This document shows positions 1 through 9,789 of a DNA stretch of 25,042 nt, in pieces. The stretch lies in the NCBI RefSeq assembly GCF_000485595.1, contig NW_014577401.1, positions 84,869-109,910 of the forward strand, written 5' to 3'. The notes below the pieces were generated by a model. The model was not told the origin of the DNA. It searched no databases and was given only the letters and a program-made list of their open reading frames with translations. How positions within the stretch are numbered: the first letter of the stretch is position 1; every line of letters starts with the position of its first letter. A program made the position numbers and the translations under genes. Origin of the DNA: Priapulus caudatus. Taxonomy: Eukaryota; Priapulida; Priapulimorpha; Priapulimorphida; Priapulidae.

Positions 1-33
1 CAGTAGTTCCTACATAGCATACAATAAAACATT

Positions 34-43
34 TGTGTGTGTG

Positions 44-99
<56 letters not shown>

Positions 100-108
100 T
101 GTGTGTGT
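34..108. repeat. GTGC/GTGT microsatellite
   Basis: A near-perfect tetranucleotide GTGC run, with GTGT units at both edges, occupies these bases. Confidence 0.97.
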
Positions 109-279
109 ATTTCACTGTGTACTTGCCAAACAAATGGTTAATGTGTTACGTGTAAGCATGATTGTACATGTATTTGTATTGACATCTCAACCATAAAAAA
201 AAACATGTGCAACAAGCCAACAACTAAACTCTCCATATAACACCTTACACATAACACTACTGGTAACACATGCATCACA

Positions 280-315
280 GTCACTAAGCCTGCGCGTAGC
301 ACGGGTTCCAGCTAG
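280..315 (+). mobile_element. Helitron-like 3' terminus
   Basis: The sequence CTGCGCGTAGCACGGG can form a short GC-rich hairpin and is followed about 10 bases later by CTAG, then T at 316. A hairpin followed by CTRR and insertion before T is the classic Helitron 3' end. The 5' end was not found; it may lie left of the window. It probably sits within an STK19 intron. Confidence 0.45.
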
Positions 316-726
316 TCAATATAAAGCTGGACCATATCATGTACCATAATGCACTTCTAGTCACATGTAATTGTCATGACCAAGTCAAGTCAAGTCCAGA
401 AATGTAGCAAAGCAGGGCTCAGGTTATGGTGGTGGGGCATATCTCTCACTGTGTTTCCTGTGCCCTGCTATTAGTGAGTGTATTAAAATTATGTAGAGCA
501 TAAGTCGTCCCTGTATCGTGTTTTATAAATGCCGGTGATTTTAGTTTGTTTGTTACCGGGTCTTTAACTCTCAGTGGTGACAGTGACATGTCCCAGTGAG
601 ATTTTAATCGACCCAGAATTGTGTTGCGCTGACTTTTTCTGCTTGAAGTGTTTTATATGCACACACTGTTCCTTGCATCTACTAAATGCTGGTGATTTTG
701 GAATAAGGTTGCTCATTTTCTCCTAG

Positions 727-740
727 GAACTGTCACTCCA
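727..740 (+). CDS. STK19: STK19 candidate 14-nt micro-exon
   Basis: A strong polypyrimidine acceptor ending in CCTAG at 726 is followed by 14 bases and a GTAAGT donor at 741. Read as GAA CTG TCA CTC CA it joins the next exon to give ELSLQ-DLFKAGLL, which resembles the helix before the VRDxGSWWL block in other STK19 proteins. An in-frame TAG directly upstream means the exon cannot extend left in this frame. The following intron would be only 47 bases. Inference from splice sites and phase only. Confidence 0.45.
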
Positions 741-1890
741 GTAAGTAATTTGAATTCGTCCCTAAACGAAATCTTGTTATATTGCAGAGATCTGTTCAAA
801 GCGGGTCTGTTAGCAGTCAGGGATGTTGGTAGCTGGTGGCTATCTGTTCCTGGTGCTGGAACCTTCATGAAGAGTCACCTACGTGGCAGAAAGGCAATCC
901 TACTCATGATTCGCAAATGCAAATATAAGGAAATCTTACAGAAGGTGAGCAATGAGTGGTATATACCCATGGGAAAATCTCATTAAGTGAATGTGTGTGA
1001 CTTCATCATCACAAAATATCTGTGTGCAGTGGCTTATAGGTACCTGAAGTCAGCTGTTTCACATTGCGACCAAACCAGTAATGTGTTTCGCAAGAGTCAT
1101 AATTTTGTAAGTAATTGTTCTGGATTATCAGTGTGTAGCACCAATTGTGACCTTGGAACCTGGGCTAGTTATCGCATTTTCCAAAACAACAGCATGCATG
1201 TCATCACGGGTCTGTATTTCTTCCCACTCTGTGCCAAGAAACAACGGGTGGGGGCTTTTTGTCATAGCTAGCCACATTGCCAGCATGGTGATTTTTAGTT
1301 ACGGTTTATGTTACACTCCACAGGAACTGGAAGCTCGTAAGCTCCCCAAGGCAGCAAAACTAGGAATATCCTATCACATACACGATGTCATCGGAGCCGA
1401 TCTAGTGTCTTGGTAAGTTAGTGTGTGTGATTGACAAGAATTTCCTTTCTTCAAATATTTCATTCTGAGTATGGCTTGCAGCAGTGGTATCTTACAAATT
1501 ATTGTAGCTTGTCTACATTTCTAGGTTGCAAATTGGTTTTCACTGCTAGAAAATCATAGGCTGTCTGCATTTTCTAGCGGGTATTTTTACCCTGGATTAT
1601 TGCTTCATTCAACCTTTTTCAAATTCAAAAGTCAATTTTGTAATTTCAATTGAGTGGTACCACATTATACAGTGAAACCACCTCTATAGAACTGACACCT
1701 GTATATAATGGACACTTTCGGTGTTTCTTTCCGGTGACCCTTGTATGCAGGTTTGATTTTACTTGCTTCATTTTAACCCCTTTGCTACAGCATTAGCATT
1801 CTCCCTCATCCTTCAACCCTGTCAAACATTCCCATCTTCTCTTGCAGCATTGATACAACCTCAGGAAAGCTACTACGACTCAACGAGTGA
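727..1890 (+). CDS. STK19: STK19 / winged-helix repair factor, 3' part of gene (four exons, stop included)
   Basis: This is the C-terminal part of an STK19 protein. The family was first called a serine/threonine kinase but is now regarded as a nuclear winged-helix DNA-binding protein acting in transcription-coupled nucleotide excision repair. Coding exons join as 727-740 (tentative), 788-944, 1324-1412 and 1848-1890, 101 codons with the TGA stop. Seen in the translation: VRDVGSWWLSVPGAGTF, then a basic GRKAILLMIRKCKYKEIL helix, then LGISYHIHDVIGADLV and a tail IDTTSGKLLRLNE. From memory, human STK19 has VRDAGSWWLAVPGAGRF, LTYHVHDLIGAQLVDC and ISTTSGTLLRL at the same places. No kinase motif is present. 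Splice sites are canonical and phases agree. The two N-terminal winged helices must be encoded upstream; I found no exon for them in 1-726. Confidence 0.93.
788..944 (+). CDS. STK19: STK19 exon, core of C-terminal winged helix
   Basis: The exon follows an acceptor TTATATTGCAG and ends before a GTGAGC donor at 945. It starts with the last base of a split codon and ends in phase 0. It encodes 52 residues from DLFKAGLL through GSWWLSVPGAG to KYKEILQK, the most conserved block of the family. Confidence 0.93.
1324..1412 (+). CDS. STK19: STK19 exon, YHIHDVIGADLV block
   Basis: The acceptor is TCCACAG (1317-1323) and the donor GTAAGT starts at 1413. The 89 bases start in phase 0 and end after two bases of a Cys codon. 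The residues ELEARKLPKAAKLG and SYHIHDVIGADLV match the family's penultimate segment. Confidence 0.93.
1670..1761. mobile_element. Remnant of a pogo/Tigger-like short inverted-repeat element in an STK19 intron
   Basis: The left end reads TA-CAGTGAAACC and the right end reads GCAGGTTTGATTTTA, an imperfect reverse complement, about 92 bases apart. The middle has the mirrored GGACACTTTCGGTG..GTGACCC arrangement. Short elements beginning CAGTxxAACCTCTATA flanked by TA are, from general knowledge, common pogo-class MITEs in invertebrates. The copy is degenerate and has no coding capacity. Confidence 0.5.
1848..1890 (+). CDS. STK19: STK19 terminal exon with stop codon
   Basis: A pyrimidine-rich acceptor TCTTCTCTTGCAG ends at 1847. 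The first base completes the Cys codon, then IDTTSGKLLRLNE and TGA at 1888-1890. The TTSGxLLRL ending is the characteristic STK19 C-terminus, so this is the true end of the protein. Confidence 0.93.
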
Positions 1891-4800
1891 ATGGGAAGCA
1901 ATTGTCAGGGAAAGCAATCTACGAGGCATAACAGTGGAACATGAAGCTACCCACCACTGTGCACACGGTGCCACCGGCATGCATCGGTGACGGTTATCAG
2001 AGGTCGTCGTGTTACGGAAGTTTTAATTGTCAGGACGTGGTCAGACCTCCCCAGAAGTCACAAAACGAACCGCCGGAGTTAGAACTTTTTTATTAGCTTG
2101 CTGACCTTCTTTTAATGATTCGGAGTGCGCGTGTATAAGAATGGTCTGTGTCGCTGTGTCATACCCTGGGCTTTCACGCACACGGCATGTGTAACATGTA
2201 CGTGTAATGGTAATTACATACTACTTCACAGACAGTGAGAGATTATGTCAGAAGAAATGAGTGTCTGATTTCGTACCACCCACCCCCAGCCCCACCCCTT
2301 TTCACTTGGTGCGCTTCGTGTGACTCGCATAATGGTCTGTTCTCGCACCCAGTGCGTAGTAGAACTGACATTGATCGCCCTAAACAGGTTGTGATGTGTG
2401 TGGAGTGCGCCATCTGTTGGGCACTTATGATCAAAATCGTGGGTCATTCGGCCAATAATGCCTGCATGCATATCTGCCAGCCTTTTCTCAATGCTTATGC
2501 ATACTGGTTGACATGCTAATCTTGCATAGTGGTAAAATCCCAATACGTTAATTTGGATGTGTATATAGTATACTTTAATAGTATATATAAATATATAGCT
2601 GTTGTGGATGCCAGTCAGTCGAAGATTCATGCTCATAAGCGTATGTTAATCATTATATAAAGTATGGCAACATTGTATTGTTGAAGCATAGTAAGCAGTG
2701 GTAAACTACGTTGTTTGCAATTAGTGTTCATGTATTCTGTGCACTGTGAACACAAAGGGTAGTTGTCAGGTAGAACAACAGTTTATGCTGTCAGCACTAG
2801 CGAATTTTAAGTTAATAGTAAACAAACAATGAATTATTGATCTGATCTCGATACGGAGTTGTAACTATTTAACGAGACGTGAATTGTTATTTTATGACCG
2901 ATGTATTGCTGTGGATGCCGTGGGTGCTGATGTTCGGGCCGTGTCATACGTTAGGAAATACATTAAATGTTCTAAGTATACTAATTACTGCTGATGTCAT
3001 CTACTGATTGCCTCTGTTAAAACTGTGTTGCATTCGTGTTACTTCATGATGACAAAACAAGGCAGGCAACTTCACTCCAGACGTGGAAGTGTAACCACGT
3101 GGCATATAAGAACAATGACACGAATGAAATAAATAGAATGCACCATGCCTATTTTGTGGTTGGAATTGCAGCATGGTAGATGTACATGTGATGTATGGGA
3201 ACTAATTAAAATCGGTTCATCGGCTCAGTGATTCTACCTGTAACATAATGACCATACATTGGAAGAGACAGCAAGTGACAGCACTATGTGATGTGTGGGA
3301 GCAGTTGTATGAGATTATCTGACGAGGTGCCTACTAGCATGTTACGTTACAACAGCCAGGTAGTTACTACGCACATAGCAGTAGCTTCAAGAATGTGTGA
3401 TCGAGGTCATGATCGTAGGGTAAACAACATCGAATACTAGATCGTGATATCATTGGCACTACGTAGCAGCCGCTAGATGTGGCTGCAAAAACATCACAAA
3501 CTGGGCTGTGAGATTTAGTGGTGCAGACAAGTTGGCAAGTGTGTACGTGCGTGCGTGAGTGCGTGCGCGCGTGTATGTCACATCTTAATATACAGGTGCT
3601 GAAGGTGAAAACTGGCGTGTGAGAGGTATTCACCTGGTGCCGTTAGCATGCTCTCCGATGAAACCTCAACTGACGCGTAATAGAAAATATCGGTGTGCTA
3701 CATGTCGCCATATGTGTAGGTGATTACTTACAATATGTTACCGCCATGATATCAAAATAGACGTAAATACTTGTACATTTAATGATTCGAAAATGTAAAT
3801 GTTGTTCGTTCGTCAGTATTGCTAGTGTGTTACTTCGTACCACTGGCCATGTTGTGTTTAATATCAAAGATTCATCGACTTCGATCATGATGATGTTGAT
3901 TTACCGGGTATGTGCACGATCTAGTTGTAATACTGAGTGCATATCTTCAGAACCTAGCAAACTGGATGAGATTTTCAGGTACATACTTTGTGTGTGTGTG
4001 TGGGTGAAATAAGGAGTACACGATAAAACGAATAATCTGTTCAATCATGTAGGGGGCCTACTCCTCGTGAAATCTTACTTCTTATTATAAATGTTGCTAG
4101 TACTAGTCACGATTGGGCACCGAATTTGCAACCATTATAACGTTGAAAGGTCGAATATATTGCTATTATATTTCGCCCGGTCACTGAGCCAATTAGTCAA
4201 GTCGGACAGCAGTCACTAGCGGGCATAGTGATTGTCTTTCAGTTGGTCATTACGTGCCATGTGGCTGTGAGCGTCTGTGAAAGTGTGGGGTTGGAGACTA
4301 CGAAAGATGCAATTTGTTGACGAGATTCGCGGAGGTGCGAATAACAATGTCTAAATAAGAAATGACGCATGATATATATTACTCTATTTTGGTCTTTTTT
4401 TCTCGAGGCGCATTCCTTCGCATTTTGTCTCAAAATGTTTCGCAACGAGTGGTGTAGTTTTGAGGAGGCTGTACACAAATTCCGCAACCGGGAATGAAAA
4501 GATTGATTGAATAATGAATGATTGAGTGAATGAATGAATGGATAGACGATGGAGTGGATTAGTGACTAGTAAGACACCACACGCGTGTTGGCCACCCTAA
4601 CCCATTTGAACATTTATTTGTAAAAGTTTTATTCTTGATGCTAGTTGACAGAAGATGTACTCAGTAACTCAGAGGCAATATTACTATTGTAATATGATTC
4701 CATGAGAAAAAGATATCGTGTACAGCAACCGTCTGTAACGTATTATTTTCCCAGGAATGCGTGGAATAGCTGGTTTACGCACGGTGCTGTAGGTGTCGCT

Positions 4801-5084
4801 GTGCAGTCTTCGGTTGTAATGTGTCCATACATCGTAGATGCCCCAATGCGCTCTCTACTAATAATTGGTTTATATATTTCCTCTCACATCCACGGTGTCA
4901 TGATGGTCAAATATCAGGCGGCGCGAGACGCTCCTATATTTATTATTACGATAAGCTCAGGCGTGCTTCTTAGCACGTCACATTTATATACGGTTCATAT
5001 ATACTATAAATCTGGTCCTTTTTTCCGTACTCGTCGGTTGCTTCGTGTGCGTTGTGAATATCAGCTACGTATTGCACGAGATAT
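1891..5084. other. STK19 3' UTR and intergenic region without recognised genes
   Basis: After the STK19 stop there is AT-rich sequence with only short, non-homologous open frames. No AATAAA lies close to the stop; the first I noticed is at 3128-3133, so the polyadenylation site is not settled. A small GTGC-type microsatellite is near 3540-3575 and a GAAT-type one near 4505-4545. Nothing else is supported. Confidence 0.6.
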
Positions 5085-5183
5085 CCATCTTCATCATGAT
5101 CATCATCTTCATTATCATCATTATCATCATCATGATTATCATCGTCATCATTATTATCGCCGTCGACGTCGTTGTCATCGTCA
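5085..5183. repeat. Imperfect CAT/ATC trinucleotide repeat
   Basis: Interrupted CAT, CGT and TAT units make up this stretch. It lies in an open frame of 206 codons (4702-5322), giving a His-rich track in one frame and an Ile-rich one in another, which points to a simple repeat and not to a protein. Confidence 0.9.
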
Positions 5184-5778
5184 CGTGTTACCTAAATGTA
5201 TTGTCTGTACATGTGATTTCGCTACCGGCATATCTGTGACGCGTGGTTGTTTATCCGCTCTCTCACGCCAACTGGCTCTCCGACCCACTGATCATGACTA
5301 TTATGTGATTATGTTACTATAACACTGATTATATAATATAGCGATCAGTGCTCCCACCACGTACGTTCACGCTCGCCGCGTAGGCCTAGCATCCATTGTC
5401 ACCGTCGCTTCGGGTGTTCTCTCACGAACAGACGAATAATAGCCGAGCAAGCTACCGCGCGAACCGTTCACAGCGGCGCGGATTTAGAGAAGGAATTTGT
5501 GAGCCACTAGTATTGAAACTACATACAGTTCTCGCTGGCTTGGACGCGTATTATGGCGTTGATTGTAAAATTCATTTCAGACGCCGAAAATAAACTGTTG
5601 CTCAAAATGAAGCTATTGCGTCGTTGTTTATTCTCTGAACGCAGTTGTGTAGTTGCCATGCACGATAGCAATGTAATAAACATAATACGCGATGTGTAAA
5701 TAAATGCGCATATATGCTTCGTATCACAAACGAGCACGTGAAATAAGCAGAGATACAAAGAACATATAGGTTGTTTTT

Positions 5779-5856
5779 AGCTCACCTTGACATCGTCAAG
5801 GTGAGCTATTGCCATGGGTCGTCGTCCGTCGTACGTCCGTCCGTCCGTCCGTCCGT
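5779..5856. repeat. AGCTCACC hairpin repeat with GTCCGTCC tract
   Basis: A perfect 13-base stem, AGCTCACCTTGAC at 5779-5791 and its reverse complement at 5795-5807 with a 3-base loop, is followed by GTCGTCCGTC and a GTCC/CGTC tetranucleotide run to about 5856. The remaining element seems to continue to about 6110 but its end is unclear. Repeats with this AGCTCACC..GGTGAGCT plus CGTC layout are, as I recall, spread through many marine invertebrate genomes. Confidence 0.7.
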
Positions 5857-7312
5857 CCTTCCATCAACATTTGGCTACGGTCAACGATAACTCAGGAACC
5901 GTTTGGCCCACATGTTTGAAACTGGGTATAGTTGTTACTGCTATGCTCCCATATTGAACGTCCTATTTTGGAGCACGCCAGTCGACGTACTTTCGAGCCA
6001 CGGCAATTTTTTTGGCAAAAATTGGAATTGCCATTAGTCAGTTCAGGTTCAACGGATTTTGCTCATTTTTGGTATGTGAACGAATAAGGGCCAGGGGTTT
6101 AAAAAATTATGCAAATTAGGTAGGTTTTGGCAATTATATAGCATGTTATGTTATAGACACGCAGATAACAGTCTGTGGTGTCACACTCGTCTGGTTCGTT
6201 TTACAAGATTTCATTGACAATATCATTAATGCAAAATTGGTATTTCCTCTCCACCCTGCCGATAAAACGTCTATATTAGAGTAAAGTTTTACAAAACATG
6301 TCGGAACGCAGCATAACCTATTTATTTCGAATGCCATCGCTAAGAAACATCAAAGCAGGTATAGCGCCATCTACCGTTACAAATTGTGATTTATTTTGGT
6401 TTATAAATTATTATTGCGATATACAGATGGCAACCGTGTGCTACCGCCTAGAAAAACTCATACGAAGTAAACACTTCCATGCAACCAATTAATCTTTGAC
6501 AAAAGTTGTGTTATGGGCAGGGAAACGCCGTTGTCACGTGGTAGGCCCTATATAGACGCTACGTGGAATAAGCGTATCCTCTCAATCTTACACGTTACAC
6601 ATCGGGAGCTCCGCTTTTAGGCAGTGCCTAAATCTGAATATTATAAAAACGTTAAATGGCGATCATTTAGGTGTAACGCCATCACTCGCCCACATCTCAG
6701 ACTTTCACATCTCAAACATTTATTTTCACATAAAAAATTACACATATAATTATCAAGAGTATATAATGGGAGTTCTCCCATATATACTCTTCGTTTCTAT
6801 AATGTAGGGCTACGTCGATGGTTGCTCAATTAAAACTGACTTCTTCTCACTCACTCATTTGTGTCCTTTTTTGTGGTGAGCTACAGTGTCATTGACACTT
6901 TTATTTGATATGCACGTATGCCACTATATTCTTTCTCTCTGTTCGTGGCAAGGGCGGAAATGAGTGCCCCGTACGTCCCCCACCAGCAGCGTAGTCTGCG
7001 TAGACAACCTATTTTGCCTGGGGGCAAGGCCGCGTGCTCTGTGCCGGTGACCACTGTTGACCATATAATGTATCTACATTTCTTTGGGGGCAACTGTCCC
7101 CTTGCCCCCACTTCCGATAGCTATAATTGTTTTCGTCACATGCCATCTTCAAAGGATCCCTTTTATTAAAGTTTAGCTTCTTTGTTTCCGTCATTCCGTA
7201 TTAGAATTCTCTCCCTTCCTCTTTAGTTAATTGCAAATTTGAGGCTTTTCCTACTGCGATCCACAGTGTTGATCTGTCTATTTGATAAACTATGTCTCTT
7301 TCCCTTAGGTAG
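5857..7312. other. AT-rich intergenic stretch, no recognised gene
   Basis: Only short open frames without recognisable protein features are present. It includes a hairpin at 6755-6791 (AGAGTATATAATGGGAG against CTCCCATATATACTCT, TT loop, one-base bulge). Confidence 0.6.
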
Positions 7313-7388
7313 GTATGTATGTATGTATGTATGTATATATGTATATATGTATATGTATGTATATATGTATGTATGTATATGTATGTAT
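7313..7388. repeat. GTAT/ATAC microsatellite, possible LINE tail
   Basis: A run of GTAT and ATAT units. On the minus strand it lies about 120 bases after the last LINE stop codon, where many non-LTR elements carry a simple-repeat tail. Confidence 0.9.
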
Positions 7389-8700
7389 CGACAGAAACTT
7401 TTATATCGGTGTTTCCCTTTTTATTTTTGATAGTTTCCTAACGGTAATTTCATTTTACCGGGAGATTTTGTTCCGGAGCTTCCTGGCTGATTCTAAGTTA
7501 TGTTAATGTTTAACCTGCTCTACGTACCCAATTCCCGTAACGTTTATGTTCATTTAGCCCCAAGATGGTGAGCATCGCCTGCCTTTCCTCCAGCTGTGCA
7601 GGGGTGACCCCCACTTCTTGGAGCATGTCTCACATAATCTTCCTTAGGTGTTTGTATGCCGGGCAAACTAACAAGAAATGCTTTAGGTCTTTTGGTTCTC
7701 CCTTATTGCACACAGTGCAATTTTCTTTCCCTACCCATCTCCTGGTTCTTTCATTTACGGGGAGGCATCCCGCTTTACATTGGTACAGCAGCTTACTGCC
7801 GATTTTATTTATTATTATTGTAAAAGGTTTCTTGTTTAGGAAATGTTTTCCCTTTATATAGCTCTAGTGTGCTTTTATTTACCATCCCGTTTCTCCATCT
7901 GACTGTGCTGCCTTTTATAATGATTTTTTCTACTGTATCGTTCCATGATTCGCTGTTTTCCCAGTCTCTATTTATCAATAACTGTTCTTCGTCATATACT
8001 TTCCCCCCAGGAATTTTACTCGTCTATTCTAATCCGACGTAAAATTTCCTGCACTAATAGCTTCCGCTATTCCCCTGCATTTCCTCTCTTTATCCATATA
8101 ATTTAATCTCGCTAAATATTTAAATTTGCTCTTCGCTTCTCTATCCTGCAAACGTGGACCATCCAAGATCCTCCTTATTGTTTCAATACCCGCGTAAGGT
8201 GGGGCCCCGGTGGGGCACCTAACAGTTCCCTAGCTGCCAAGCTGGTTTTGGGTATTTTCAATGGCTTAATTGGAAAGTGACTGTTCCATTTTTCTTATCC
8301 TTATATATTATTATGTCATTTCCATAGGTTAGGGCAGGTACTGCTAGTCTGCTACTGTCTTCCACAGTTCTCTCCCTACCCAGTAACTGCTGCAGCTATA
8401 GTATGCCTTCGTTGCTATTATCCCTCGGTATTTTCTTGCCTTTACTCGCACTTTACCTTCATGTAGTTAAACACAGTTTTCTATGTTATTGTTTATGTGT
8501 ATGTGTATTCGTTAACGGTTTCTAGACTTAGCCTCGATCCCTAGTTTGAAATTTTCATCCTCATATTCCGCCTTATTAATATTATTAAAAATCATGACTT
8601 GCGCCTGCCGCCACATCTAGTAATTCCTGCAGTTTCCTTTTATTATCTGCTATCAAGACCACAATATCAGCATACAGCATCCCTGGGGTTCTTTCCCTCC
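7389..8700 (-). mobile_element. Degenerate, 5'-truncated LINE (non-LTR retrotransposon) reverse transcriptase
   Basis: On the minus strand, translations in shifting frames resemble the C-terminal half of a LINE reverse transcriptase. In order: LYADIVVLIADN near 8680-8640, where the usual YADD catalytic box has lost one Asp; a frameshift, then VMIFNN; VPALTYGN near 8340-8300; a thumb-like ILDGPRLQDREAKSKFKYL near 8180-8110; and a zinc-knuckle-like CTVCNKGEPKDLKHFLLVCP (C-x2-C-x9-H-x4-C) near 7715-7660. An internal TGA (7630-7632) follows, then the frame continues to TAA at 7510-7512. Upstream palm motifs are missing, so the copy is 5' truncated. Frameshifts and stops make it non-functional. 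Clade cannot be fixed without a database search. Confidence 0.82.
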
Positions 8701-8868
8701 CTACACTACAGTATAGTCCCTTGCGTGCATGCCAACTTGCAGTCTGCTTGCGTACACGGTATACGTTTGCGCACATTTACTTTCGAAAACATATGAGCCA
8801 CGGTAGTAATACAAGGAGCTACATATAACATGGTGGCATATAACATCAAAAGTCTATCAATAGAGATA

Positions 8869-8955
8869 TATCAATATTGATAGACTCCTGATAACATGGC
8901 TTCTGATAACTGTAGCTTCTTGGGTAGTAGTAACAGGAGTCTATCAATATTGATA
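8869..8955. repeat. 22-base inverted repeat built on a 16-base palindrome
   Basis: TATCAATATTGATAGACTCC at 8869 onwards is mirrored by GGAGTCTATCAATATTGATA ending at 8955, with 43 bases between. Each arm contains the palindrome CTATCAATATTGATAG or most of it, and a further half copy lies just left at 8852-8862. Confidence 0.85.
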
Positions 8956-9587
8956 GTAGTAATATACTCATTGATTACATTTATGGACAATAGGTGGCGA
9001 TACCCACATCTTGAAAGGCGACGTGTGATTGGCTTATCTTGATTCGGACCATTTAGTAAATTGTGGTAACAGATTTCACAGCAAAACAACTTCGTAATCC
9101 TATTTAATATCAGATCTAAGTTACAGCCTTTAAGTGTGCTCGTTGTTCATTAACCGTTACTCAGATAATAGATTTATAATTTTCAACGTTTGACACGTTA
9201 TCAAGGCACCGCATTCAGCCAATCACAGACACGGTTTTAGAGCTCATAGGTTCGCCGGGTCATTGATAACATTGACACAGAACACAGCCAAGGCTGAGAA
9301 AATTTCCCTGAAAAACATTTTGCTTTGCCTGAGTTACCGTGACTATCAAATGCATAACTAAGGTGAGATTGTTGTGTTTATTGTATATAAGTTTTCGTGA
9401 GTCTATAAGTTAAAAAAAAATTCTACGATAGGCCCTACTGCACTGATGCCGGAGTGATGGGTTCTATAGGAGTAGGAGTTGGACGGGTGCCAGTTGCGCT
9501 GAAGGGGTCGTTGTCGTGTCTTGTATCTTGGGGTCTCTCTCTTGTATTTCACAAGGCACTGATTCTCTCTTTGGAATGTGCGGTGAA

Positions 9588-9715
9588 TTTATTCTTATTC
9601 TTATTCCTTCTTATTCTTATTCCTACTTTTTATTCCTTCTTCTTTATTTCTTATTCTTATTCCTTATTCTTTATTTCTTATTCTTATTCTTATTCTTCTT
9701 ATTCCTTCTTCTTAT
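9588..9715. repeat. TTATTC hexanucleotide-type repeat
   Basis: Tandem TTATTC, TTATTCC and TTCTTATTC units, pyrimidine-rich on the + strand, make up these bases. Confidence 0.92.
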
Positions 9716-9789
9716 TGGCTCATCTGGCAGCTTGTAGAATCACATGATCGTCCGTGCGAGTGTCCGTCCGTGCGTCTGTCAACAGTTGG

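Noticed and set aside
750-787. ATG at 750 as the start of an STK19 protein
   Set aside because: It lies in the short intron before the acceptor at 787; the family needs a long N-terminal part, so this Met is not a true start.
3367-3633. Minus-strand open frame with His/Thr repeats
   Set aside because: Driven in part by a GTGC-type microsatellite near 3540-3575; no homology recognised.
4702-5322. 206-codon open frame with a His-rich tract
   Set aside because: The frame is carried by the CAT-type trinucleotide repeat; a second frame is open too, giving poly-Ile. No domain, no splice support.
7565-7861. Plus-strand open frame of 98 codons
   Set aside because: Antisense shadow of the minus-strand LINE remnant.
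9454-9747. Hydrophobic open frame that looks like membrane segments
   Set aside because: The Ser/Phe/Leu/Tyr pattern comes from the TTATTC repeat.
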